64,000 nucleotides of DNA from positions 54,951 to 118,950 of the forward strand of contig CALXVZ010000004.1 of assembly GCA_944392235.1 (NCBI GenBank), given 5' to 3'. The position numbers were made by a program, and so were the translations under genes. Source of the stretch: an uncultured Alphaproteobacteria bacterium (GTDB lineage Bacteria > Pseudomonadota > Alphaproteobacteria > RF32 > CAG-239). Below, one piece after another: positions 36,490 to 45,125 of the stretch (position 1 is its first letter; each line of letters begins with the position of its first letter). The notes beneath the pieces were generated by a model. It saw only the letters and a list, made by a program, of their open reading frames with translations, was not told the origin of the DNA and made no database searches.

Positions 36490-38073
36490 ATGGGATATTT
36501 AGATATTGAATCTAAAGTAAAAGATGTAATAAAAACAATAGATAAGCGATACATTAAAGCATTTTTAATAGCCTTTGGTATTGTAAATCTTGTCTTTTTG
36601 TATCATACGATAAACTTTATGTTTGGCGACCATGATTGGAATTATATCAGAGGAGCAAGTTATTGGCATGAAGGAGCCTTTGAGGGACGCCCTTTACATT
36701 TTGTAATGCAAGAGATACTTTTTGATGGTCAGGTATTGCCGATATTAAATAACTTATTTTCATTTGCATTTTTGGTGTTAGGTGGAATATTGTTGGGAAG
36801 GTATTGGAAATTGCCTCTGACAACATTTAATTATGTGGTTCTTTCAAGTTTCATGGCCGTATTACCCTATACATTGGTATGGTTGTATTATGTAAAAGAT
36901 ACATTAATCAACTTAAGTTTGCCATTTATCTGTGTATTATCACTAATTATGGCAGAAGCGGCAAAAGAGAAATATAGATATATATATCACCTATGTTCAA
37001 TAGTTTTGATGTTTATTGCATTTAGTTCATATGCGGCAGTTATCAATTTATATGGAGTTGTCGTGATTGGAAAGATGATGATAGACTATGGACAATGTAA
37101 AAGTTTTATAGAAATTATAAAAAATAAATTATCCATATTTGTAGATTTATTTATAGCTTTAATATTGTATCGATTAACGGTGGAGTTTTCAGAGCTGACA
37201 TCGGATTATAATACACAAACTATCAGTTTAAGTTATATTCCGCAAAAATTATTGGAAACTAGCAAAGTGATGTGGACGCAATTCATAACACCACTACCGT
37301 TTATGGAATATAAATATAAGCTAATACTGATGTTAATAATGCTGAGTGGATTTCTAGGGTTAGTTATACAAAATGATGTAAGAAATTTGCCATTACTTTT
37401 CTTAGGTATGATTTTGATGGTATTTTCATCAAAGGCAGCATATTTTCTGGCAGAGGAAAGAGGACAAATATTGGCAGAGATGGAGAATTTTGCATTTGTT
37501 CCAAGACTAGATTTCTATGGTTTGGCATTGATATATGTTTTTGGTGTGAGAAATTTATTGGCGTTTTCAAAAACAGAGTTAAGCCAAAAGATAGTTGGCA
37601 GTATATTGGTAATTGTTATCTTTATGTCAAGTGTTCGCGATGTATATGCTCAAAAAGTTTGGGAATTAGGGTTTGAAGCCGAGATGAAGGCACATGAAAG
37701 AATTGTATCAAGATTAGAGTCAAATCCGGAATTTTCAGCCGAAAGGAAATATAGATTATTGCAAATAGGAAGTCTTGAGTTAAGAAAGAATTACTATAAA
37801 AAAAGCAATAATGAAGAAGTGAGTTTAGATTTACTGGAAACATCATATACACCGGAATTTATGTCACGAATAGTATATAACTTTTACTATCCGGAAGATG
37901 TTTTCTATGATAATGCAACAGCAAGAGATTTATCTAAATCCGGACAAGATTATATACGAGACCAAGCAAAAGCATGGCCATCACAACAGTCAATATATAT
38001 AGATGGAGATATCGTTATAATCGTCCTGAATGATGAAGATTTAGAGAAAGAAAGATCACTATTGTATTATTAA
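36490..38073 (+). CDS. Polytopic membrane protein, GtrII-type glucosyltransferase-like
   Basis: A 527-residue protein with about ten hydrophobic segments. The first extracytoplasmic loop, GDHDWNYIRGASYWHEG then FEGRPLHF, fits the GtrII family (Asp-rich loop, R-P motif), whose members add glucose to O-antigen from polyprenyl-phosphate glucose. The C-terminal ~130 residues are a soluble tail. AGAGGAG precedes the ATG. It is the last gene before a bidirectional terminator. Specificity unknown. Confidence 0.6.
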   Translation: MGYLDIESKVKDVIKTIDKRYIKAFLIAFGIVNLVFLYHTINFMFGDHDWNYIRGASYWHEGAFEGRPLHFVMQEILFDGQVLPILNNLFSFAFLVLGGILLGRYWKLPLTTFNYVVLSSFMAVLPYTLVWLYYVKDTLINLSLPFICVLSLIMAEAAKEKYRYIYHLCSIVLMFIAFSSYAAVINLYGVVVIGKMMIDYGQCKSFIEIIKNKLSIFVDLFIALILYRLTVEFSELTSDYNTQTISLSYIPQKLLETSKVMWTQFITPLPFMEYKYKLILMLIMLSGFLGLVIQNDVRNLPLLFLGMILMVFSSKAAYFLAEERGQILAEMENFAFVPRLDFYGLALIYVFGVRNLLAFSKTELSQKIVGSILVIVIFMSSVRDVYAQKVWELGFEAEMKAHERIVSRLESNPEFSAERKYRLLQIGSLELRKNYYKKSNNEEVSLDLLETSYTPEFMSRIVYNFYYPEDVFYDNATARDLSKSGQDYIRDQAKAWPSQQSIYIDGDIVIIVLNDEDLEKERSLLYY

Positions 38074-38090
38074 AAGACATTTAAGAACAA

Positions 38091-38122
38091 AAAGAAAAGA
38101 GGGAATTTCCCCTCTTTTCTTT
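38091..38122. terminator. Bidirectional terminator
   Basis: Thirteen-base inverted repeat AAAGAAAAGAGGG / CCCTCTTTTCTTT with a 6-base loop, shared by the GtrII-like gene and the M16 peptidase gene. Confidence 0.9.
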
Positions 38123-38136
38123 AACATTACCAAAGT

Positions 38137-39399
38137 TTATTTAAGTAAATCGACAACTTGCTCATAAGACGGGAATTGTTTTCCCGGACATCCCAACAAT
38201 GCATAAGTAGGCTGAGAGGTGAAAATTTTCTGAGCTAAAATTTGCAAATCATCAGCAGAAATAGTTTCAATACGCTCAACAATTTCAGAGGTAGGGATAA
38301 CACGATTAAATAAGAGCATTTGTCTTGCAATAATTTCAGCTGTCGTCGAAGAGCTTTCCAAAGACATTAAGAGACTAGCTTTGATTTGTGTTTTAGCGCG
38401 TTTCAATTCGACATCAGAAACTTTATCATTCATAAGTTTTTTAATTTCGGTAACGACAACCGGAAGAAGTTCATTAAGTTCATTAGGTGTAGTCCCCGCG
38501 TAGATACCGAAAACACCATCATGTTTAAGAGCTTGATTAAAGCTATTGATTGTATAAACCAACCCTCGTTTTTCGCGAATTTCCTGAAACAGTCTGGAAG
38601 ACATCCCCCCACCGAAAATAGTAGATAAAACAGAGTAGTCATAATATCCGTTGTCTTTATAAGAAGCACCCTTAAAACCGAGAATGATATGCGTTTGCTC
38701 AATATCTTTATAATCAACTCTACCGCCACCAATATAAACCTGTCTATCTTCAACAAAATTAAGCTGTTTGGGAAGAGAAGCCATACGAGTTTCAATCATT
38801 TTTACAAAGTCATCATGACTAACTCTGCCTACAGCCACAGCGACCATATTATCTGCGGTATAATGAGAGTTCATATAATTAAGCATGCGAGATTTATTAA
38901 ATCCTCGCACATTTTCTACAGAACCAAGAATAGTTCTGCCGGAAGCCTGATTAGGGAAAGCAGCTTCTTGGAAATAATCAAAAACCAAGTCATCAGGAGC
39001 ATCAACAGATTGTTTAATTTCCTGAACAACGACTTCTTTTTCTTTTTTCATTTCTTGATCATCAAAAGTCGGATCAGTAATAAAGTCGCAGATAACATCA
39101 GCAGCCAATTCCAAATCATCTTTAAGCATTTTAGCATAGAAGCAAGTAAAATGTCGAGAAGTATAAGCATTAGTAGCCCCTCCGACATTTTCAATATCTT
39201 CAGAAATTTGTAAAGAAGATCTCTTTTTCGTTCCTTTGAATACCATATGCTCAATAAAGTGAGAAATCCCATTATCTTCTAAAGATTCATCAGCAGCACC
39301 GGTATTAACCCAAACACCGAGAGAAACTGTTTCAATTTGCGGTCTTTCAGCAGTAATAACTCTAAGACCGTTAGCTAAAGTTGACTGTTTAATTTCCAT
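38137..39399 (-). CDS. M16-family zinc peptidase (processing peptidase-like)
   Basis: A 420-residue pitrilysin-family protein. The inverted zinc motif HFIEHMVFKGTKKRS (HxxEH) lies near residue 47 and the downstream zinc-binding Glu is in the expected QEIKQSVD-containing region. GMSSRLFQEIREKRGLVY near residue 268 is typical of mitochondrial processing peptidase-beta-like bacterial members. No signal peptide is evident, so it is probably cytosolic or weakly exported; substrate unknown. Monocistronic. Confidence 0.93.
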   Translation of the reverse strand: MEIKQSTLANGLRVITAERPQIETVSLGVWVNTGAADESLEDNGISHFIEHMVFKGTKKRSSLQISEDIENVGGATNAYTSRHFTCFYAKMLKDDLELAADVICDFITDPTFDDQEMKKEKEVVVQEIKQSVDAPDDLVFDYFQEAAFPNQASGRTILGSVENVRGFNKSRMLNYMNSHYTADNMVAVAVGRVSHDDFVKMIETRMASLPKQLNFVEDRQVYIGGGRVDYKDIEQTHIILGFKGASYKDNGYYDYSVLSTIFGGGMSSRLFQEIREKRGLVYTINSFNQALKHDGVFGIYAGTTPNELNELLPVVVTEIKKLMNDKVSDVELKRAKTQIKASLLMSLESSSTTAEIIARQMLLFNRVIPTSEIVERIETISADDLQILAQKIFTSQPTYALLGCPGKQFPSYEQVVDLLK

Positions 39400-39555
39400 A
39401 ATCCCAAGCTTTACAAAAAAAATTAATTAATTAAGTTAAGACAGTATAATCATACATAAAAATAAATCAATAGAATAGATAAATAAAACACCTTAAAATT
39501 TTTTTAATGTTATATATGTATAAGAAGAGAGAAACAACAAAACAGGAGATAACAG

Positions 39556-40224
39556 ATGAAAAAGATGCCAAAATTTGCAATAATTTTATCAGGATGCGGA
39601 AGATCCGATGGATCAGAGATACATGAAACAGTAACAGCAATGTTAGCGATAGCGGAAGATGGATGCGAATACGATTGCTATGCACCGAACATAGATCAGT
39701 CAGCTGTTATAAATGGAATAACATCAGAGAAGATGGAAGAAAAACGTAATGTTATGATAGAGTCTGCTCGTTTAGCCAGAGGCGAGATTAAGGATATAAA
39801 CGAGTTGAATTTAGGAGAATACGACTGTATTTTATTCCCAGGAGGATTAGGCGCCGTAACAAACTGGTGTAATTATGCCAAAGCAGGAATGGCCTGCGAA
39901 GTAGAATCTTCAATAAGTAGAGTAATGGAAGAAGCGCATAAAGAGAAGAAAGTCATCGGAGCGATGTGCATAGCACCAGTAGTTGTAGCAAGAGTTCTAG
40001 GAAAATACGGCATAACAGTAACGATAGGGAATGACAGAAGCGTTGCCAAATCAGTAGAATCAGTCGGAGCTCATCAAAAAAATACAGAAGTTGAAAAAGC
40101 GTGCATAGATGAAGAAAATAGAATAGTGACAACTCCGGCATATATGTTGGCAAAGAATATAGTAGAGGTCAGCAAAGGTGCCAAATCGTTAGTTAGAGCA
40201 ATGATAGAATTAGCAAACAAATAA
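39556..40224 (+). CDS. elbB: ElbB, DJ-1/glyoxalase III-like protein
   Basis: A 222-residue class I amidotransferase-like protein with the ElbB pattern: AIILSGCGRSDGSEIHE at the N-terminus, CILFPGGLGAVTNWC near residue 95 and the nucleophile GAMCIAPVV near residue 138. ElbB proteins show weak glyoxalase activity and have been linked to isoprenoid metabolism. AGGAG precedes the ATG. It is monocistronic with its own terminator. Confidence 0.92.
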   Translation: MKKMPKFAIILSGCGRSDGSEIHETVTAMLAIAEDGCEYDCYAPNIDQSAVINGITSEKMEEKRNVMIESARLARGEIKDINELNLGEYDCILFPGGLGAVTNWCNYAKAGMACEVESSISRVMEEAHKEKKVIGAMCIAPVVVARVLGKYGITVTIGNDRSVAKSVESVGAHQKNTEVEKACIDEENRIVTTPAYMLAKNIVEVSKGAKSLVRAMIELANK

Positions 40225-40247
40225 TAAAGAACAAAACAATGAAATTG

Positions 40248-40276
40248 GCGAGATATAGAAAATATCTCGCTTTTTT
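40248..40276 (+). terminator. Terminator of elbB
   Basis: Stem GCGAGATAT (40248-40256) / ATATCTCGC (40262-40270) followed by six T residues. Confidence 0.92.
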
Positions 40277-40310
40277 AATAGGAAGAGCAAATAAGAAAAG
40301 TTAAAAAAGC

Positions 40311-40338
40311 TTGACAAATATCTAAAAAAAAGTATTAT
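40311..40338 (+). promoter_or_regulatory. Sigma70-type promoter for the orphan gene at 40386
   Basis: TTGACA (40311-40316), 16-base spacer, TATTAT (40333-40338); leader of about 40 bases, no Shine-Dalgarno, ends in ATTATG. Confidence 0.75.
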
Positions 40339-40385
40339 ATGACAGAAAAAATAAATTATGTCTAACTTATTATGTTTTTTATATT

Positions 40386-41192
40386 ATGAAAATGAAAGAA
40401 TTTTTCCAAAAAATCCTGATAAGGATTATGAGTTTTAAGATGTATTTGTTGTATATCAACAAACATCAGTTAGAAGCAAAGGTTATTGATAGTTTAATTG
40501 ATAATCCGGATCTTCGCTATCTGAAAGAGTATGTGGAGAAATATCCATTGGAGGCACCTCAAATCAGCAGAATTTTGCGAGAATATTCCAATATAATGAT
40601 TATGGATAAACTCAAAATTGTTCAAACGGTTTTGCGGAAGAACAAACTGGATGAGGAGCAAGAAATGTTATTAATAGAACAGAACGATGTTTTGTTCTTT
40701 GAGAACTATCTCTCTCCGAATGGATATTTTGATGTCAGCCGCCGCTTTGGACATAAAGGGGAAGTCAGCTATATTTTGAAGATGGCAAAATCCAATCAAA
40801 GCGTTGGAATAGAGCTATTCAAAGCCTATGTTGACAATACCTCGAATGATTTAATGAGCGATGATTTATTGCAGGAAATAATCAAATTACCTGTAACAAA
40901 TCAGATTAAGTATCTTTTGCAAAAAACAAGATTTAGCAAAGAGCAAGAGGTATATTTGCTGGAGAATGGCCAAGATGAACAGATTGAAGTTCGTATAGAA
41001 ACAAACGAGCTACAATCGGATGCAGCTCAATTAAAGCTTGTGGAGGAACACTATCCTCTGGCAGAAATGCATTTTGAGAAGTATAAGCTTCGTTCTAAAG
41101 CTCAACATGTGTATTATGAAAAGAAGCATGAAAAGATAGAACGAGAGCAGGCAGAAAAATTAATAGCGGAAGAGAAAGGCTACTGCGATTAA
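40386..41192 (+). CDS. Orphan helical-repeat (solenoid-like) protein, paralogue of the 4076 gene
   Basis: A 268-residue protein of unknown function. It shows the same loose repeat as the gene at 4076: EEQEMLLIEQNDVLFFENYL, KEQEVYLLENGQDEQIEVRI and YKLRSKAQHVYYEKK, the last closely matching YKNLTLKAQHLLIQSG there. An N-terminal segment (residues ~5-25) is basic and moderately hydrophobic but has no convincing cleavage site. The last ~25 residues are a charged helix. It is a stand-alone unit with its own promoter, SD-less ATTATG start and a strong terminator. Confidence 0.75.
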   Translation: MKMKEFFQKILIRIMSFKMYLLYINKHQLEAKVIDSLIDNPDLRYLKEYVEKYPLEAPQISRILREYSNIMIMDKLKIVQTVLRKNKLDEEQEMLLIEQNDVLFFENYLSPNGYFDVSRRFGHKGEVSYILKMAKSNQSVGIELFKAYVDNTSNDLMSDDLLQEIIKLPVTNQIKYLLQKTRFSKEQEVYLLENGQDEQIEVRIETNELQSDAAQLKLVEEHYPLAEMHFEKYKLRSKAQHVYYEKKHEKIEREQAEKLIAEEKGYCD

Positions 41193-41203
41193 TTTCCAAC
41201 AGG

Positions 41204-41241
41204 ATCCTCATCTTACAGACAAGTAAGATGAGGATTTCTCT
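41204..41241 (+). terminator. Terminator of the orphan gene at 40386
   Basis: Thirteen-bp stem ATCCTCATCTTAC (41204-41216) / GTAAGATGAGGAT (41223-41235), then a T-rich stretch. Confidence 0.9.
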
Positions 41242-41292
41242 TGCTAAAAATAAATTACAGTATAAGATATTAATTATTAAAATGGAGGATTT

Positions 41293-41865
41293 ATGGAAAA
41301 GTTTAAGTTAAAAGAAACAATTGTGAGTGAGCGTTTACTAATATTGAAACGTCAACACGAACACGACGCGGAAATGTGGGAAGCTATAGAAGAGAGTAGG
41401 GAATTTATCCGAGAGTATTTATTTTGGGTAGATAAGACCAAATCATACAAAGACGTGATAAAGTCAACGGATATGTTCTTTAAGAAATGGGATGACGATG
41501 ATGAATGGTGCTACGACATCTATAGTCGAGATGAAAACAAATTACTCGGAAGCATAGGAGTTCATAGTATCCAATTCATGAATCAGTCAGCAGAACTAGG
41601 CTATTGGCTCCGCAAATCAGAAACGGGCAAAGGATATATGACCGAAGCCGTTCGAGCAGTAGAAAAAGAGCTCTTTGAAGAAGGAATGCACAGAGTGACG
41701 ATATGTTGCGATGTAAACAATATCAATTCTGCCCACGTTGCAATACGAGCCGGATATGAATTAGAAGGAATACAGAAAGAGGCCTGCTATCATTATACAG
41801 GCTTACATGATCATGCGACGTATGTAAAATTTAGTCCATATCCAATTCAAGGATTTTCTCATTAA
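41293..41865 (+). CDS. GNAT-family N-acetyltransferase (RimJ/RimL-like)
   Basis: A 190-residue acetyltransferase: N-terminal SERLLILKRQ, then LLGSIGVHSI, AELGYWLRKSETGKGYMTEA (acetyl-CoA pyrophosphate-binding loop, near residue 110) and NSAHVAIRAGYELEG, all typical of the RimJ/RimL branch that acetylates protein N-termini or small amines. Substrate unknown. GGAGG lies 5-6 bases before ATG 41293. It sits inside a cluster of orphan genes. Confidence 0.88.
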   Translation: MEKFKLKETIVSERLLILKRQHEHDAEMWEAIEESREFIREYLFWVDKTKSYKDVIKSTDMFFKKWDDDDEWCYDIYSRDENKLLGSIGVHSIQFMNQSAELGYWLRKSETGKGYMTEAVRAVEKELFEEGMHRVTICCDVNNINSAHVAIRAGYELEGIQKEACYHYTGLHDHATYVKFSPYPIQGFSH

Positions 41866-41880
41866 GAGAACGATAAAAAA

Positions 41881-41916
41881 ACACCGCAAATCCAGAAGGA
41901 TTGCGGTGCTTTTTTG
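41881..41916. terminator. Terminator shared by the GNAT gene and the convergent orphan gene
   Basis: Stem CACCGCAA...TCC / GGATTGCGGTG with AGAA loop; T run on the plus strand and a preceding A run that serves the minus strand. Confidence 0.88.
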
Positions 41917-41926
41917 ATAAGAGAAC

Positions 41927-42340
41927 TTAGCCAATAATCGCCGTTCCGAAATGAGCAACGAGCGTCTTCATATTTACCTTAGCTTCAATCCGTGGAGCAG
42001 AGAAAACAAAATCTCCATTTTCAAATTTAACAATAGCAGCAAAGAAATTCTGCTTTGCATTTCGGGCGTAAGCATTTTGTAATTTCATGCCAAGAATCAA
42101 ATCAATATAATGATCTGAGTTTTGAATTTTTACGACCGGAGTTGCTTCAAATCCACCTTCATCATTGATAGTCTCGGCAATAGCGAATGTTAACCTGGAT
42201 TTATCGATTCCATAGATATCAGCCAGACATTTAAGCACGATGTAAGGAGAGGAAGGCTTAGCTAGGTTTTCATTTTGTTTTTTTCTGTTACGAGAAGAAA
42301 CAACCATGTTGTTCTGAACTCTAAATTTTTTCTTATTCAT
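41927..42340 (-). CDS. Small orphan protein, unknown function
   Basis: A 137-residue protein. The first ~30 residues are very basic (KKKFRVQNN, SSRNRKKQNEN), the rest a compact mixed domain with alternating strands (FAIAETINDEG, FFAAIVKFENGDFVFSA). No motif recognised. SD-less leader ending in ATTATG; the promoter is weaker than in the other cassettes. Divergent from the small membrane-protein gene at 42575. Confidence 0.6.
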   Translation of the reverse strand: MNKKKFRVQNNMVVSSRNRKKQNENLAKPSSPYIVLKCLADIYGIDKSRLTFAIAETINDEGGFEATPVVKIQNSDHYIDLILGMKLQNAYARNAKQNFFAAIVKFENGDFVFSAPRIEAKVNMKTLVAHFGTAIIG

Positions 42341-42367
42341 AATAAAAAGATTAAAAAATTAGACATA

Positions 42368-42397
42368 TGTATAAATACTAACAAAGAAATGTGTAAC
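42368..42397 (-). promoter_or_regulatory. Possible promoter for the orphan gene at 41927-42340
   Basis: On the minus strand GTTACA (42392-42397), 18-base spacer, TATACA (42368-42373). Weaker match than the other cassette promoters. Confidence 0.4.
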
Positions 42398-42509
42398 ATA
42401 AAAAAGATATATTTGCAACAAGATTTTATTAACGAATAAGTATTTTGTCTAAATGAATAGTGCTAAAAATAGATAAAATAAAATTTTCAGCGATAGCAAG
42501 AGAAAGATA

Positions 42510-42538
42510 TTGACAAAATGGAAAAATAAAAATAAGAA
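42510..42538 (+). promoter_or_regulatory. Sigma70-type promoter for the orphan gene at 42575
   Basis: TTGACA (42510-42515), 17-base spacer, TAAGAA (42533-42538); short AT-rich leader ending in ATTATG. Confidence 0.6.
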
Positions 42539-42574
42539 AGAAACGTTTTTATACAATTATAAAATTATTATATT

Positions 42575-42838
42575 ATGAAACAAATGACGAGTATAACCGT
42601 AGCAATGTTTATCATGGCGGTTATAATTATTTCAATGCAAGCATTAAGGTATTTTATCAAGAGTCGCCGTCACGATTTAAGAAGTAAGATACGAGAACGG
42701 TATGTGATAAAAAATCCTAAGCAATTATTTTGCTGGTCAGAAACTTTATCTCTGGTAGAGATTAAGCGATTTAACAAATTATTAAACGGAAAATATTTGG
42801 TTGAAGAACTAGATGGCATTTTAGATTTTCGCCAATAA
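42575..42838 (+). CDS. Small single-pass membrane protein, unknown function
   Basis: An 87-residue protein with one hydrophobic N-terminal helix (residues ~7-25) followed by a strongly basic stretch (KSRRHDLRSKIRER), which would place the C-terminus in the cytoplasm. A Trp/Leu-rich soluble tail follows. No family recognised. The gene has its own TTGACA promoter, SD-less ATTATG start and downstream terminator, like the other orphan cassettes. Confidence 0.6.
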   Translation: MKQMTSITVAMFIMAVIIISMQALRYFIKSRRHDLRSKIRERYVIKNPKQLFCWSETLSLVEIKRFNKLLNGKYLVEELDGILDFRQ

Positions 42839-42855
42839 GGATTGATTACCATAAA

Positions 42856-42886
42856 AAAATCTCCCCTTGAATAAAGAGGAGATTTT
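42856..42886. terminator. Bidirectional terminator
   Basis: Stem AAAATCTCC (42856-42864) / GGAGATTTT (42878-42886), between the small membrane protein gene and convergent proS. Confidence 0.85.
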
Positions 42887-42907
42887 CTTTATCGAAACAA
42901 GCTAGGA

Positions 42908-44431
42908 TTAATAAGACCGCGCATAAATAACATCTAAGGTTGCCCCAGGCTTTCCTGAAAGTAAACATTCCCCCTCTGTTCCGCTTTGGTCAAAAGGAAT
43001 GCAACGAATAGTCAAACGCATCTCTTTTAATTTATCAAGAGTATCCTCATCACCTGACCATTTACCACGCACAAAAGCAACTTTAGGAGCTTTTCCGTTG
43101 TTATCCAAATAAACATTTTGATTAGCAAAGTAGTCTTCAAAATCTTGAGCTGTTTTAATATCTGTAACGACATTATGCTGTAAACGTTCTTGAGCGCGTG
43201 CCAACATATCATTTTGAATATTTTGTAATTTATCAGAGATTGACGCAACAAAAGCATCAACATCTTCAAAATTTTTCCAATGATCTCCGTTAATATCAAT
43301 ACGATTACGGAACATAACAGCATTCTTTTCCAAATCTTTAGGACCAACTTCGACAATAAGAGGAGCACCTTTACGTGTCCATTCCCACATTTTATCGACA
43401 GCATCTTTAGGACGATTATCAAGTTTCACACGAACTTTTTCACCGCCAAAGAATTTTTCCTTAAGAGCGTTTTTAATTTTTTCAGCATAAGCATTAATTT
43501 GCTCAGCTTTAGATTTATCCTTAAGAAGAGGGATGATAACCACTTGATAAGGAGCCAATTTGGGAGGCACACACATACCTTCATCATCAGCATGTGTCAT
43601 GATTAAACCACCAATAAGACGAGTAGAAACGCCCCAAGAAGTGGTATAAGCAAATTCTTGTTCATTATTAGAGTTAATGAAAGTAATATTAGCAGATTTA
43701 GCAAAATTCTGTCCCAAGAAGTGAGAAGTCCCTGCTTGAAGAGAACGACCGTCTTGCATCATAGCTTCGATACAATATGTAGTAACAGCACCAGGAAACT
43801 TATCATATTCAGGTTTTTTGCCTTTAATAACCGGCATAGCCATATCATTAACGCAAAGATCTTCATAAACTTTGAGCATAGTTTCAGCTTCTTGTTCAGC
43901 TTCTTGGAATGTTGCATGAGCAGTATGCCCTTCCTGCCACAAAAATTCACGTGTTCTAAGGAATAAACGAGGTCTCATTTCCCAGCGAACAACATTAGCC
44001 CATTGATTAATCAGAACAGGCAAATCGCGGTAAGAATGAACCCATTTAGAGAAAGAATCAGCAATAATGGTCTCTGAAGTAGGTCGAACGATAAGAGGTT
44101 CATCAAGCGGGCTAGCCGGAACAAGTTTACCATCTTCCAAGCTTAAGCGAGAATGAGTAACAATAGCCATTTCTTTAGCAAAACCTTCAACATGTTCTGC
44201 TTCTTTTTGGAAATAGCTTAAAGGGATGAAAAGAGGGAAGTAACAATTTTCGTGATTAGTTTCCTTAATCTTTTCATCTAACAAACGCTGAATACGTTCC
44301 CAAATTCCGTATCCCCAAGGTTTAATAACCATACACCCCGGAGAAGAGGAAACTTCGGCCATATCTGCAGCGGCTATCACATTCTGATACCAGTCCGGAT
44401 AGCTATTTTCTCTAATATTTTTCAGAGCCAT
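42908..44431 (-). CDS. proS: Prolyl-tRNA synthetase, archaeal/eukaryotic-type
   Basis: A 507-residue class II synthetase. Motif 1 region PGCMVIKPWGYGIWERIQ, motif 2 WANVVRWEMRPRLFLRTREF and motif 3-like SWGVSTRLIGGLIMTHADDEG match the archaeal/eukaryotic-type ProRS. The bacterial editing (INS) domain is absent and the C-terminal extension TIRCIPFDQSGTEGECLLSG then YARSY is present, though several zinc-ligand Cys of that domain are missing. Alphaproteobacteria normally carry a ~440-residue bacterial form. ATG 44431 is preferred over an upstream in-frame TTG; AAGGA lies upstream. Confidence 0.93.
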   Translation of the reverse strand: MALKNIRENSYPDWYQNVIAAADMAEVSSSPGCMVIKPWGYGIWERIQRLLDEKIKETNHENCYFPLFIPLSYFQKEAEHVEGFAKEMAIVTHSRLSLEDGKLVPASPLDEPLIVRPTSETIIADSFSKWVHSYRDLPVLINQWANVVRWEMRPRLFLRTREFLWQEGHTAHATFQEAEQEAETMLKVYEDLCVNDMAMPVIKGKKPEYDKFPGAVTTYCIEAMMQDGRSLQAGTSHFLGQNFAKSANITFINSNNEQEFAYTTSWGVSTRLIGGLIMTHADDEGMCVPPKLAPYQVVIIPLLKDKSKAEQINAYAEKIKNALKEKFFGGEKVRVKLDNRPKDAVDKMWEWTRKGAPLIVEVGPKDLEKNAVMFRNRIDINGDHWKNFEDVDAFVASISDKLQNIQNDMLARAQERLQHNVVTDIKTAQDFEDYFANQNVYLDNNGKAPKVAFVRGKWSGDEDTLDKLKEMRLTIRCIPFDQSGTEGECLLSGKPGATLDVIYARSY

Positions 44432-44589
44432 AACCAAATATCCTTTTTTATAAAAAATTGTTCTAAAACGGCAATATTAAACACCTCAAAAGCTAGAGTG
44501 TCAAGAATATAGTGTATAAAAGGAAGAAAGATTTAATTTTTTTTTAAGGGATGATAAATAGAATAAGCAACAAAGAAAGGAAGGAAAGT

Positions 44590-44958
44590 ATGAAAAAGAT
44601 ATTAGCAAGTTTATTAATGATAATGACATTTATAATAAGCGGCTGCAAAAATGACAGCACAAATAACAATAGAATTTATGTATTTTCTCAACCGGGGTGC
44701 ATTCATTGCGAGCATGCCCGCGAATATATGCAGAGATATTATTCCAATTACGATATCAAAGAGTTAAACATAAGGGAAGGGAATAATATGGGATATATGA
44801 TGGGATACGCAAGAAAATTCAAAGTATCCAATCAAAACCTAGGAACACCGTTTATAGTAATGGGCAACCAATATATTATGGGATGGGGAAATGAGCAAAT
44901 GAAAGAATTCAACCGTTACGCTAAAAATTTCCGTCCGCAAACAGGAAGTAAGAAATAA
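44590..44958 (+). CDS. Lipoprotein with thioredoxin/glutaredoxin-like fold
   Basis: A 122-residue lipoprotein (lipobox IISGC, Cys near residue 19) whose mature part has a glutaredoxin-like start RIYVFSQPGCIHCEHARE with a CxxC redox pair, and a cis-Pro-type segment GTPFIVMGNQYIMGW. It probably acts as an envelope-anchored thiol oxidoreductase. ATG 44590 follows AAGGAAGG; an upstream in-frame ATG would bury the signal peptide and is rejected. Confidence 0.8.
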   Translation: MKKILASLLMIMTFIISGCKNDSTNNNRIYVFSQPGCIHCEHAREYMQRYYSNYDIKELNIREGNNMGYMMGYARKFKVSNQNLGTPFIVMGNQYIMGWGNEQMKEFNRYAKNFRPQTGSKK

Positions 44959-45125
44959 GAAAAATACAAAATAAAAGTTCCAGCTGCTAAAAAATAAGGA
45001 ACATTAAAAATCTACAAATAATGCATTTGATGAGCAATATCAAATGCATATTTTTACACAATAAAAAGACCTCTGACAGTGCAGAAACAAAATGTTCATA
45101 AAAAACACGCAAGTTGGAGAAAAAG

